This document shows positions 34,602 through 44,895 of a stretch of 64,000 nt of DNA, one piece after another. The notes below the pieces were generated by a model that was not told where the DNA came from, did no database searches, and worked only from the letters and a program-made list of their open reading frames with translations. Numbering within the stretch: position 1 is the first letter of the stretch; each line of letters starts with the position of its first letter. Source of the stretch: Actinocrinis sp035605935 (GTDB lineage: Bacteria > Actinomycetota > Actinomycetes > Streptomycetales > Catenulisporaceae); NCBI RefSeq assembly GCF_035605935.1, contig NZ_DATNGK010000257.1, forward strand, positions 1-64,000, read 5' to 3'. Both the position numbers and the translations under genes were made by a program.

Positions 34602-35363
34602 TTACGCTCCATAGCGGCGCTGGCGCAGACTGTAGTCACGCAGCGCCCGAAGAAAGTCGATCTTGCGGAACGCGGGCCAGAACGCTTCGCAGAAATAGAA
34701 CTCGGAATGCGCGGATTGCCAGAGCATGAACCCGGAAAGTCGCTGCTCCCCGGAGGTACGGATCAGCAGATCCGGATCAGGCAGGCCACGAGTGTAAAGG
34801 TGCTGCGCGATGTGTTCGACGTCAATGACCTGTGCCAGGTCCTCGATCGAAGAACCGCGTTCCGCGTGTTCCTGAAGCAGAGAACGTACCGCGTCGGCAA
34901 TTTCCTGACGGCCGCCGTATCCGATGGCTGCGTTAACGACCAGACCGGGGTTGTCTGCGGTTCGTGCGCCGATTTCCTTGAGGGTGCGGGCGAAATCGCC
35001 GGGCAGCATGTCAAGGGCGCCGAGGGGACGTACGCGCCAGCGACCAGTGTCAGCGAGGCTGCGTACGGAACCTTCGATGATGCGTAGGAGATCGGCGAGT
35101 TCGTCGGCGGGCCGGTTGAAGTTGTCGGTCGAGAACAGCCACAGGGTCACCACCTCGACCCCGGCCTCTTCACACCAGCCGAGCAGATCGTGGATCTTGT
35201 CGGCGCCGCGCTGGTGTCCGGTGGCGATCTGTTCGCCGACCGACTTCGCCCACCGCCGGTTGCCGTCCATGACCACGCCGACATGCCGCGGCATGCGGCG
35301 CCGGTCCAGCTTCGCGGTCAGCCGTTTTTCGTACACGCCGTAGACGAGGTCTCGCACACTCAT
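34602..35363 (-). CDS. Cis-prenyltransferase (isoprenyl diphosphate synthase, UppS-like)
   Basis: A 253-residue cis-prenyltransferase. Motifs are intact: VMDGNRRWAK with catalytic Asp33, WLFSTDNFNRP, and SGEQRLSGFMLWQSAHSEFYF. It adds IPP units to allylic diphosphates for undecaprenyl phosphate or a shorter Z-prenyl product; sequence alone cannot fix chain length. ATG at 35363 is preceded by a GAGGAGAGG block; longer extensions are non-coding. It lies between pckG and phoH on the same strand. Confidence 0.92.
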   Translation of the reverse strand: MSVRDLVYGVYEKRLTAKLDRRRMPRHVGVVMDGNRRWAKSVGEQIATGHQRGADKIHDLLGWCEEAGVEVVTLWLFSTDNFNRPADELADLLRIIEGSVRSLADTGRWRVRPLGALDMLPGDFARTLKEIGARTADNPGLVVNAAIGYGGRQEIADAVRSLLQEHAERGSSIEDLAQVIDVEHIAQHLYTRGLPDPDLLIRTSGEQRLSGFMLWQSAHSEFYFCEAFWPAFRKIDFLRALRDYSLRQRRYGA

Positions 35364-35413
35364 CTCCGACGCCTCTCCTCGGCCTGCGGTTCTCCTGCGG
35401 AACCCTATAACCA

Positions 35414-35454
35414 TCACAGCCGCCCCAACCCCCGAAGAAGCGAGGCGGCTGTGA
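35414..35454 (-). terminator. pckG terminator hairpin
   Basis: TCACAGCCGCC (35414-35424) and GGCGGCTGTGA (35444-35454) are perfect 11-bp complements around a 19-nt loop, 59 bp after the pckG stop and before the cis-prenyltransferase gene. No T-tract. Confidence 0.65.
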
Positions 35455-35479
35455 GGATCTGGTGAAGATCCGCTCAGAT

Positions 35480-35493
35480 GACGGATATCCGTC
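35480..35493. repeat. 14-bp perfect palindrome downstream of pckG
   Basis: GACGGATATCCGTC, a loopless palindrome, lies 20 bp after the pckG stop. It could be an operator for the downstream gene or part of the terminator. No function can be assigned. Confidence 0.5.
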
Positions 35494-35512
35494 GGAGGCG
35501 ATCGAACACCGC

Positions 35513-37336
35513 TCAGCCGAGCCGGGCCCTTAGTGCGCGGTGCTCGTCCCACAGCGCTTCGGGCAAGTGGTCGCCGAACCGTTCGAAGTGCGGCGGGATC
35601 AGTTCGGCCTCGTGCCGCCAGGCCTCGGTGTCCACGGACAGCAGCTGATCGAGGTCCTTGTCGTCGATCTCAAGGCCCTCTAGGTCCAGCGCATCGTGCG
35701 TCGGGACGACGCCGATCGGCGTCTCGACGCCGTCTGCGCGGCCGTCCAAGCGGTCCATAATCCACTTGAGCACGCGGCTGTTCTCGCCAAAGCCCGGCCA
35801 CAGGAAGTGGCCGTCGGTGGCCTTGCGGAACCAGTTCACGTAGTAGATCCGCGGCAGCTTCGCCGGGTCCGCGTTGGCGCCGACCTCGAGCCAGTGTGCG
35901 AAATAGTCGCCCATGTTGTAGCCGCAGAACGGGAGCATCGCGAAGGGGTCGTAGCGCAGTTCGCCGACGGTGCCCTCGGCGGCCGCGGTCTTCTCCGAGG
36001 CGACATTCGCGCCCAGGAAGACGCCGTGCTGCCAGGACAGCGACTCGGTGACCAGCGGCACGGAGGTGGCGCGGCGGCCGCCGAACAGGATCGCCGAGAT
36101 CGGCACGCCCTTCGGGTCCTCCCACTCCGAGGCGATGGTCGGGCACTGCGCCGCCGGGACGCAGAAGCGGGAGTTCGGGTGCGCGGCCGGCTCGGTCGAG
36201 TCCGGGGTCCAGTCCCGGCCCTTCCAGTCGGTCAGGTGCGCCGGGGGTTGCTCGGTCAGGCCCTCCCACCACACGTCGCCGTCGTCGGTGAGCGCCACGT
36301 TGGTGAAGATGGTGTTTTCAGTCAAAGTGGCGATCGCGTTGGCGTTGGTGGTGTCGCTGGTCCCGGGCGCGACGCCGAAGAATCCGGCCTCCGGGTTGAT
36401 CGCGTAAAGGCGTCCATCCTTGCCGAAACGCATCCACGCGATGTCGTCCCCCACCGTCTCGACCTTCCAGCCAGGCAGGGTCGGCGAGAGCATGGCCAGG
36501 TTCGTCTTACCGCACGCGGACGGGAAGCCGGCGGCGATGTACCGCGTCTGGCCGGTGGGCGGGGTCAGCTTCAGGATGAGCATGTGCTCGGCGAGCCAGC
36601 CCTCGTCGCGAGCCATCACCGAGGCGATACGCAGCGCGTAGCACTTCTTGCCGAGCAGCGCGTTGCCGCCGTATCCGGACCCGTACGACCAGATCTCGCG
36701 GTCCTCAGGGAAGTGGGTGATGTACTTGGTCGGATTGCACGGCCACGGAACATCGGCCTGGCCGGGCTCCAGCGGGGCGCCGACCGAGTGCACGGCCTTG
36801 ACGAATTCGCCGTCCTCACCGAGTTCGCGCAGGACCGCCGCGCCCATGCGCGTCATGATCCGCATGGACAGCGCGACATACGCGGAATCAGTGATCTCGA
36901 CGCCGAGCGCGGAGAGCTCAGAGCCCAGCGGCCCCATGGAGAACGGCACGACATAGAGCGTGCGTCCGCGCATCGAACCGTCGAACAGGCCGTGCAGCTT
37001 TTCGCGCATTTCGGCAGGGGCGACCCAGTGGTTGGTCGGCCCGGCATCCTGCTCCCGCCGCGAGCAGATGAAAGTGCGATCCTCGACCCGGGCCACGTCT
37101 GAGGGGTCTGAGGCCGCGTAGAAGGAGTTGGGCCGCTTTGCGGGGTTCAGCCGCCGCAGGGTGCCCTTCTGGACCAGCTCGCCGGTCAGCCGGGTCCACT
37201 CTTCATCGGAGCCGTCGCACCAGACGACCTGCTCCGGCTTGGTCAGTTCGGCGATCTCCTGCACCCAGGAGAGCAAGCCCGGATGACGGGTAGGAGGATT
37301 CTCGGACAAAACGGATTCTGCAAGGGCGAACGACAT
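35513..37336 (-). CDS. pckG: Phosphoenolpyruvate carboxykinase (GTP)
   Basis: A GTP-dependent PEPCK of 607 residues converting oxaloacetate and GTP to PEP, the entry to gluconeogenesis. GFPSACGKTNLAML (about residues 270-285) is the P-loop with the reactive cysteine typical of the GTP class, and PHFERFGDHLP is near the C-terminus. Metal-site segments VGDDIAWMRFG and NWFRKATDGHFLWPGFGENSR (the start of the latter) are present. ATG 37336 follows TAGGAG by eight nt. Its 5' region, shared with the trhA-like gene, holds a near-perfect palindrome. Confidence 0.95.
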   Translation of the reverse strand: MSFALAESVLSENPPTRHPGLLSWVQEIAELTKPEQVVWCDGSDEEWTRLTGELVQKGTLRRLNPAKRPNSFYAASDPSDVARVEDRTFICSRREQDAGPTNHWVAPAEMREKLHGLFDGSMRGRTLYVVPFSMGPLGSELSALGVEITDSAYVALSMRIMTRMGAAVLRELGEDGEFVKAVHSVGAPLEPGQADVPWPCNPTKYITHFPEDREIWSYGSGYGGNALLGKKCYALRIASVMARDEGWLAEHMLILKLTPPTGQTRYIAAGFPSACGKTNLAMLSPTLPGWKVETVGDDIAWMRFGKDGRLYAINPEAGFFGVAPGTSDTTNANAIATLTENTIFTNVALTDDGDVWWEGLTEQPPAHLTDWKGRDWTPDSTEPAAHPNSRFCVPAAQCPTIASEWEDPKGVPISAILFGGRRATSVPLVTESLSWQHGVFLGANVASEKTAAAEGTVGELRYDPFAMLPFCGYNMGDYFAHWLEVGANADPAKLPRIYYVNWFRKATDGHFLWPGFGENSRVLKWIMDRLDGRADGVETPIGVVPTHDALDLEGLEIDDKDLDQLLSVDTEAWRHEAELIPPHFERFGDHLPEALWDEHRALRARLG

Positions 37337-37448
37337 CGCACGCACTCCTAGAGGACGCCGGGGGTCCGCACCTCCCGGGCGTGATGAGGGGTGTTTTGGA
37401 CTATAGCCACGAGTGTCCGCATCGTGGATACCTAAATCCTACTTATCA

Positions 37449-37472
37449 GTAACTTACGGATGCGTAGGTTAC
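37449..37472. promoter_or_regulatory. Near-perfect 24-bp palindrome, candidate operator between pckG and trhA-like gene
   Basis: GTAACTTACGGATGCGTAGGTTAC is symmetric at 20 of 24 positions and lies in the divergent gap. TAGGTT on the plus strand and TAGGAT on the minus strand nearby resemble -10 hexamers, so a repressor here could control either gene. TetR-type regulators often bind sites of this kind; none is encoded beside it. Confidence 0.5.
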
Positions 37473-37570
37473 CCTTGAGAGGGCAACAGCCGCACCGGCG
37501 CGGCGTGGTGCAATGTCCGGAAAAGGAATGAAACAGCAGGCCGTAACGGCGGCCAGGAAGTGAGCGCGGT

Positions 37571-38326
37571 GTGACCAATCTCATGGGTCCGGGCGGTGAG
37601 GCGGTGGATCCTCGCACGTCCGCTGTGAGGCAAGTCTCCCCGGCGCAGGCTGTGGCGTCCGCCACAGAAGCGGCCGCGCAGGCGCTGCAACACGCAAAGC
37701 CGAAGCTACGCGGCTGGTTCCACGCCGGGACCTTTCCGCTCGCGCTGGCCGCCGGGATCGTGCTGATCGCGCTGGCGCCGACGGCCGGGACCGCGGCGGC
37801 GTGCGCGATCTTCGCGGTCAGCTCCTGGCTGCTGTTCGGCGTGAGCGGCGTCTACCACCGCGGCACCTGGGGGCCGAAGACGCAGGCGGTGCTGCGCCGG
37901 CTCGACCACACCAACATCTTCCTGATCATCGCGGGGACCTACACGCCGCTCGCGCTCGTCCTGCTGTCGCACCGCTCGGCCGAGGTGCTGCTCACCCTGG
38001 TGTGGGCGGGCGCGCTGATCGGCATCGGGATGCGGGTCTTCTGGCTCGGCGCGCCGCGCTGGGTATACGTGCCCTGCTACCTGGCCCTCGGCTGGGCCGC
38101 GGTCTTCTACCTGCCGCAGTTCCTGCATCACGGAGGCGGGGCCGTGCTCGGGCTCATCGTCGCGGGCGGGCTGATGTATTCGGCCGGAGCGGTGGTGTAC
38201 GCGCTCAAGAAGCCGAACCCCTCGCCGAGGTGGTTCGGCTTCCATGAGATCTTCCACGTGTTCACGATCGCGGCCTTCGCCTGCCACTACATCGCGATCT
38301 CGATCGTGGTGTACGCGCGGACATAG
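37571..38326 (+). CDS. Hemolysin III family (TrhA/PAQR) membrane protein
   Basis: A 251-residue protein with seven hydrophobic helices after a 45-residue polar N-terminus. Family hallmarks are SGVYHRGTWG, RLDHTNIFLIIAGTYTPLAL, and FHEIFHVFTIAAFACHYIA, carrying the Ser, Asp and His residues that form the PAQR metal site. Bacterial homologues affect membrane energetics or lipid homeostasis; hemolysis is only a name. GTG start at 37571. Convergent with the AMIN-like gene, 13 bp away. Confidence 0.9.
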   Translation: MTNLMGPGGEAVDPRTSAVRQVSPAQAVASATEAAAQALQHAKPKLRGWFHAGTFPLALAAGIVLIALAPTAGTAAACAIFAVSSWLLFGVSGVYHRGTWGPKTQAVLRRLDHTNIFLIIAGTYTPLALVLLSHRSAEVLLTLVWAGALIGIGMRVFWLGAPRWVYVPCYLALGWAAVFYLPQFLHHGGGAVLGLIVAGGLMYSAGAVVYALKKPNPSPRWFGFHEIFHVFTIAAFACHYIAISIVVYART

Positions 38327-38339
38327 GCGGGCCGTGTGC

Positions 38340-39167
38340 TTAGTGCGCCCGCGCGATGTCTACGTAGATGACGTGATCCGTCGGCGACTTCGTCAGCTCG
38401 CTAACATGGAAGCCGTCCTGAGCGGCCAGCCCGAGCGCGACTGAGACGGTGCCCTCGAAGTCGCCGTTGAGCACGTACGAACGCAACTCGGGGAAACTGA
38501 CCGAGACCGGGTTCGTCGGCGAGGGGTTCAACGTCGGGTTGCCGTTGTCGTCGTGAGCCTGCGCCGAACTGAAGGTCAGCTGCAGAAAAGCCGCTCCGGG
38601 CAGGGAAACTGGTGCGCCGGAACCCTGGCGAATCACCTGGGCGACGTACCCGGCGCGGAAGCCGGGCGCCTGGCCGGTGAACTCGAGCGAGATCCGGTCA
38701 TAGCCCCCCTCGGGGTGGGCACCGACGCGGATCGAGGTGACCTCGGGCACCGGGGGGACCGAGCCGGCGAACGGACTGCTGGTGGCTCCCGTCGGCCAAA
38801 TCGGCACCGTACCCGCCGGACCAGCGGAAACCTTGCCACCGACGGCGCCGCCGCCGCTGGAGGCCGGGCTCGCCGACGCGGTGCTTGATCCCGGCGTCGG
38901 GCTTGCGGTCACCGAGACCGGCGTGTTGGTGTTGCCGACCACTGGGAGGCCCTTGTTCCCGTTGCCGGGCACGCTGGTCGCCACGCACGAGGCGATGCCG
39001 GCCGCGGTGGCGACGCAGACGGCGGCGATCGAAAGGCGCACCCGCACCCGCTGCCGCTCGCGGGCGACGATGCGAGTGGCGTTGAAGGGAGGCGGCACGG
39101 CGCGGTGCGCGTACTCGTCCATGGCGTTCACCAGTTCCTGCTCGAAGGGTGACAATGGACGCTTCAT
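38340..39167 (-). CDS. Membrane protein with extracytoplasmic AMIN-like domain, coupled to a sigma factor
   Basis: A 275-residue protein: a cytoplasmic N-terminus of about 43 residues, one membrane helix (about 44-62), a Ser/Thr/Pro-rich linker, and an AMIN-like domain (about 141-272) with VTSIRVGAHPEGGYDRISLE and PGFRAGYVAQV. Its ATG overlaps the sigma-factor stop in ATGA. This topology, with the gene translationally coupled to an ECF/SigE-type sigma, suggests a membrane anti-sigma partner sensing the envelope, though no zinc anti-sigma motif is seen in the cytoplasmic part. That role is inference. Confidence 0.72.
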   Translation of the reverse strand: MKRPLSPFEQELVNAMDEYAHRAVPPPFNATRIVARERQRVRVRLSIAAVCVATAAGIASCVATSVPGNGNKGLPVVGNTNTPVSVTASPTPGSSTASASPASSGGGAVGGKVSAGPAGTVPIWPTGATSSPFAGSVPPVPEVTSIRVGAHPEGGYDRISLEFTGQAPGFRAGYVAQVIRQGSGAPVSLPGAAFLQLTFSSAQAHDDNGNPTLNPSPTNPVSVSFPELRSYVLNGDFEGTVSVALGLAAQDGFHVSELTKSPTDHVIYVDIARAH

Positions 39168-39766
39168 GAGTCTCCCCGATCCGCGAGACGGTTCGGCAGT
39201 AGTCGATTCACCGAATTCGTATCCTGGTTCGCAGGCGGCGACCCGGAGGTCGCGAAGTCCGGTTCCGTGCCCAGGGCCGCCCTGAGTTTCGCCAGGCCGC
39301 GAGCCGCCTGGGACTTGACTGTCCCGGTCGAGCAGCCCAGCGTGTGCGCGATGTCGGCCTCGGACAGGTCCTCGAAGTAGCGCAGGACCAGCACGGCGCG
39401 GATTCCGATCGGCAGCCGCAGCAGTTCGGCGATCATCGACCGCCGCAGCTCCACCTGCTCGACCTGCCGGTTTGGGGACTGGCCGATGGACGCGGACGGC
39501 CGCGCGTCGTCGAACGGTACTTCGACGATCCGCTTGCGTATCCGCCACCGGTCTTTCAGGGAGTTGACGAGGATGCGGCGCACGTATGCCTCCGGCTGCT
39601 CGGCAGCGGCGACCTTGTCCCAGTGGCGGCAGGCGCGCTCCAGCGCGGACTGCACCAGATCCTGAGCATCCTGACGGTTGCCGGTCAACAGGACGGCGGT
39701 GCGGAACAGCGCCGCGGATCGCGCGGTGACGAACTCCTCGAACTCGGTGCGGGCTCTCGCGTCCAC
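39164..39766 (-). CDS. RNA polymerase sigma factor, SigE family (ECF-type)
   Basis: A 200-residue sigma factor of the actinobacterial SigE family (the group given the TIGR02983 name). Region 2 contains LTGNRQDAQDLVQSALERAC and the region-4 HTH is LSEADIAHTLGCSTGTVKSQ. GTG start at 39766 is preceded by GGGGGG. Its last codons overlap the AMIN-like membrane gene by four bp. Target promoters unknown; the paralogue near 56.6-57.1 kb has the same type of partner. Confidence 0.9.
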   Translation of the reverse strand: MDARARTEFEEFVTARSAALFRTAVLLTGNRQDAQDLVQSALERACRHWDKVAAAEQPEAYVRRILVNSLKDRWRIRKRIVEVPFDDARPSASIGQSPNRQVEQVELRRSMIAELLRLPIGIRAVLVLRYFEDLSEADIAHTLGCSTGTVKSQAARGLAKLRAALGTEPDFATSGSPPANQDTNSVNRLLPNRLADRGDS

Positions 39767-39914
39767 ATCAACCCCCCTGAACCACGAGCGTTGACGGACC
39801 AGACCGCAGGTGGGGGCAGTTAGGTTGTCAGCGCGCCAGAAGTGTGACGCACATCACATTGCCAGCATCGCACTTGGCCCTAACCAGCTCAAGCACTGAC
39901 CGCCCGCGGCCGGC

Positions 39915-41762
<1,848 letters not shown>

Positions 41763-41994
41763 AAACTCAGCCTCTCACAGGCTGCCCGGAGCGTCCGCTT
41801 CAACCTGGGACGACGCTGAAGTTTGATCATCTACGCTCCACTCGGCGCGATCCCGGCGTCTCATCCCGCATGCTGCTCGCAAGGTCGCAGCGAGGGCGGC
41901 AGATGCGGCCGCGGCGCCGTGCCAGCGCCGACTACGTGCGAGGTGTGTAATGGCGCTGATCGCTGTTTGATCGCTGCTTCGAGGGAGGCCGGCG

Positions 41995-42189
41995 TTGATC
42001 GGATTGCAGGGGCGGGTGACCGGGCGGATCGCTCCCGGCCTGGTCGGCGAAGTGATGGTGCAGGTACGCGGCGGCGCCGAGGCGTTCATGGCTTACGCCG
42101 CGGATACCGGCGAGCAGATCGCGGTCGGCACGATCGTTGTCGTGCTCGAATACCATCCGCCGCGCACAGTGTACGTTTCGGCGCTCTGA
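41995..42189 (+). CDS. NfeD-like mini-protein, partner of the SPFH protein
   Basis: A 64-residue protein resembling the C-terminal OB-fold of NfeD: GLQGRVTGRIAPGLVGEVMV and GTIVVVLEYHPPRTVYVSAL, without the membrane part found in long NfeD proteins. The start is TTG at 41995, with GAGGGAGG six to eight nt upstream. Together with the SPFH gene 148 bp downstream it matches actinobacterial NfeD-flotillin pairs. How a soluble form is held at the membrane is not shown. Confidence 0.72.
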   Translation: MIGLQGRVTGRIAPGLVGEVMVQVRGGAEAFMAYAADTGEQIAVGTIVVVLEYHPPRTVYVSAL

Positions 42190-42337
42190 CAGCCTTCTTA
42201 CGTGACCCGGGTGTGCGGCCAAGGTTCGGCGGGTGTACACCAGTAGACGGAGACCCGCGGCATGGGGCTGCGGCTCCATTCGTACAGGGGACGGTGCCAA
42301 CTGTTCCCCTCACTACGTTCGGGGAAGTGACTTCACA

Positions 42338-43852
42338 GTGCCGACGGCACTCATTCTCGCGGGGATCATCGCTGCCTGCGTCGTCGTGGCAGTGCTCATA
42401 TTCAAGCTGATGTGGCGGGTGGCCGAGCCGAACGAGGCTCTGCTGATCTCCGGCGCCCGCCACCGCATCGAGGGCGTCGACGAGGGCATGGGCTTCCGGA
42501 TCATCACCGGCCGCGGCACCCTCGTGGTGCCCGGGGTGCAGGCGGTTCGCAAGCTCGCGCTCGACCTGAACGAGGCGGACCTGTCCGTGGACTGCGTTAC
42601 CAGCCAGGGCATCCCGGTCCACGTCCAAGGCGTGGTGATCTTCAAGGTCGGCGACGACCGGGTGTCCATCGCCAACGCCGCCCGCCGGTTCCTCGACCAG
42701 CAGAGCAACATGGCAGTGCGGGTGCACAACATCCTGGCCGGTCATCTTCGCTCGATCGTGGGCAGCCTGACCATCGAGGAGATGATCCGCGACCGCGAGC
42801 GGCTGACCGAGCAGACCCGCGCCACCTCCGGCCACGAGATGGAGAAGCTCGGGCTGACCATCGACTCGCTGCAGATCCAGGAGATCGAGGACCCCACCGG
42901 GTATATCAAGGCTTTGGCCGCGCCGCACACCGCGGCCGTGCAGCGTGACGCCCGCATCGCCCAGGCCGCCGCCGAACGCACCGCCACCGAGGCGGAGGCC
43001 GAGGCGAACGCGCGCAAGGCCGAGGCGATCCGCAACTCGAACATCCAGCAGGCCGGCTACCAGGCCGAGGTCGACAAGGCCCAGGCGACGGCGAAGATGG
43101 CCGGCCCGCTCTCCGAGGCCGCCGCCCGCCAGGAGGTCGTCGTGCAGGAGACCCGGGTCGCCGAACTCGAGGCGCAGAAGCGGGAACAGCAACTGCAGGC
43201 CGACGTGCGAAAGCCCGCCGACGCTCGAGCGTATGAGACGGTCACCATCGCCCAGGCGCAGCGCGAGGCCAAGGTGCACGAGGCGGAGGCCGAGGCAAAG
43301 GAGACCGAACTGCGCGCCGGCGCCGACGCCACCCGCGTCAGGGCCGCCGCCGAGGCGGACGCCGCAGCCACCCGCGCCCGCGGCCTGGCCAGCGCCGAGT
43401 TCACCCGCGCCACCGGCGCCGCCGAGGCCGCCGCCGCTCAGGCCAGAGGCTTGGCGGAGGCTGAGGCCGCTAAGGCGAAGGGGCTCGCCGAGGCGGAAGC
43501 CGTCAAGGCGAAGGGCCTGGCGGAAGCCGAGGGGATCAAGGCCCGCGCCGCGGCGCTGGCGGAGAACCAGGAGGCTGTCATCGCCCAGCAGCTGGCCGAG
43601 AACTGGCCGGCGATCGTGCACGCCGGGGCCGAGGCCTTCGCGGGCGTGGATCACATGGTCGTGCTCAACGGCGCCGACGGTGTCAACGAGTTGCTGGCCA
43701 AGGCGCTCACGATGGGCGGCACCGGGCTCGGACTGGCCCGGCAACTGCTGGCCGGCATGGCACCGGGCACCGCGCACGCCACCGCGCTCGACGGCGCCGC
43801 GCCGGATAAGGCGGCTTCAGACGATCACCTGGGAGTGATTGAGATCAAGTAG
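42338..43852 (+). CDS. SPFH/flotillin-like membrane protein
   Basis: A 504-residue flotillin-like protein. A short N-terminal hydrophobic anchor (about 3-23) precedes the SPFH domain (to about 200, LISGARHRIEGVDEGMG, VDCVTSQGIPVHVQGVVIFK), then a very long Ala/Glu/Lys/Arg-rich coiled-coil and a tail. The coiled-coil includes three consecutive 11-residue repeats, KGLAEAEAxKA-like. GTG at 42338 is chosen; GGGGAAG lies about 10 nt upstream. Flotillins organise membrane microdomains; its client proteins here are unknown. Confidence 0.9.
   Translation: MPTALILAGIIAACVVVAVLIFKLMWRVAEPNEALLISGARHRIEGVDEGMGFRIITGRGTLVVPGVQAVRKLALDLNEADLSVDCVTSQGIPVHVQGVVIFKVGDDRVSIANAARRFLDQQSNMAVRVHNILAGHLRSIVGSLTIEEMIRDRERLTEQTRATSGHEMEKLGLTIDSLQIQEIEDPTGYIKALAAPHTAAVQRDARIAQAAAERTATEAEAEANARKAEAIRNSNIQQAGYQAEVDKAQATAKMAGPLSEAAARQEVVVQETRVAELEAQKREQQLQADVRKPADARAYETVTIAQAQREAKVHEAEAEAKETELRAGADATRVRAAAEADAAATRARGLASAEFTRATGAAEAAAAQARGLAEAEAAKAKGLAEAEAVKAKGLAEAEGIKARAAALAENQEAVIAQQLAENWPAIVHAGAEAFAGVDHMVVLNGADGVNELLAKALTMGGTGLGLARQLLAGMAPGTAHATALDGAAPDKAASDDHLGVIEIK
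43445..43543 (+). repeat. Three 33-bp tandem repeats in the SPFH coiled-coil
   Basis: Three consecutive 33-bp units (43445-43477, 43478-43510, 43511-43543) encode RGLAEAEAAKA, KGLAEAEAVKA and KGLAEAEGIKA. The protein repeat is nearly exact while the DNA differs at third positions, so it is old or maintained by selection. Eleven residues is a plausible period for a coiled-coil. Confidence 0.9.
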
Positions 43853-43858
43853 CGCGGC

Positions 43859-44887
43859 TCAGCGATTGCGCAGGTAGCGGGCGCCGAAGCGGAACGAGCG
43901 AGTCTCGCCGGGGCCGAGGAGCAGCGCGCCTGCGCATTCCGCGCGGTTGAACGCATTGGTGATGGCCTCGACCGGTTCGAGCGCGATACTGCGGCGCCGA
44001 TCGCGAGCCAGGGTGTCCCCGGTGAAGACGTGCATTGATCCGCCGAACTGCCAGACGCGCAGTTCATCAGAGGTCCGACTGTGGCGCAGGACCGTCTCGC
44101 AGCGCTTATCGCCGGCGGCAAGGTCAGTGAAACAGGCATCGATGACGAGGCCGCTCAACTTGCGTGGGCGGCGGAAATCCATCGCGGGGTTCTCGTCGAG
44201 CGGCTGATACGCGGCGTCGCCGTCGAGCGGGATCAACGCTTCATCGGTGTGGACGATGGTGCGCGCGGGGATTTCTAGCGTCCAGTCGTCGACTGTGCCC
44301 GGCAGGCGGAAGTATGGGTGCCAACCTGCGGCGTACGGGGCGGCGGATGCGCCCGTGTTCGTCGCATAGGTCGTGACCGTGACTTCCTTCGCCGTGATGA
44401 GGTAGGTGACGGCGAGATCCAGCGCGAATGGATAGCCGGGGTGCCCCGCGGCATCGATGCGGCCGGTGAAGGTCAGCCGGGCGGCGAGGTCGGAAACCAC
44501 GGCTTCGGCGAGATCGAAGGGGTGCTCTCGCGCGAAGCCGTGGTAGATCAACCGTGCTGTCTTGCCGGGTAGCAGGTCGTGTTCGACGCCTGCGAACGTG
44601 TAGCGGGCATCGGCGATGCGGTTCGGGAACGGCGCGAGCACACCGTTGCGCACGCCGTTCTGCGCAAGCAGTTCGGCCTCGTCGCGGTAGCCGTCAGTCA
44701 GGTCGAACGGCGCGCCGAGCCGATTCACCTCCCACCGCAGCAGGGTCGCCCCGCGCCGCGCCAGGATCACCCGGGCGCCGCCGGGCGCGGACACGATAAC
44801 GACCGGCTCAGAGCCGAGGTGGCCGTGGTCGATCAGGTAGCTCTTCGGCGGATATCCGTCAGCTGAGCCGGTCGTCAGGTGTGTCAT
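43859..44887 (-). CDS. Aldose 1-epimerase (mutarotase)
   Basis: A 342-residue galactose-mutarotase-fold enzyme interconverting sugar anomers. The catalytic His is in GWHPYFRL, the general base Glu in LEPVEAITNAFN, with YHGFAREHPF and NGVLAPFPNRIADARY completing the pocket. ATG at 44887 is eight bp after the transporter ATPase stop, so it is the last gene of the operon and probably conditions sugars brought in by it. Other aldose epimerase-like functions are possible. Confidence 0.87.
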   Translation of the reverse strand: MTHLTTGSADGYPPKSYLIDHGHLGSEPVVIVSAPGGARVILARRGATLLRWEVNRLGAPFDLTDGYRDEAELLAQNGVRNGVLAPFPNRIADARYTFAGVEHDLLPGKTARLIYHGFAREHPFDLAEAVVSDLAARLTFTGRIDAAGHPGYPFALDLAVTYLITAKEVTVTTYATNTGASAAPYAAGWHPYFRLPGTVDDWTLEIPARTIVHTDEALIPLDGDAAYQPLDENPAMDFRRPRKLSGLVIDACFTDLAAGDKRCETVLRHSRTSDELRVWQFGGSMHVFTGDTLARDRRRSIALEPVEAITNAFNRAECAGALLLGPGETRSFRFGARYLRNR

Positions 44888-44895
44888 GTCAGCGA

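Noticed and set aside
42086..43777. A long Gly/Leu-rich minus-strand frame opposite the SPFH gene
   Set aside because: Gly/Leu/Arg pattern arises from the reverse complement of the Ala/Glu coiled-coil codons.
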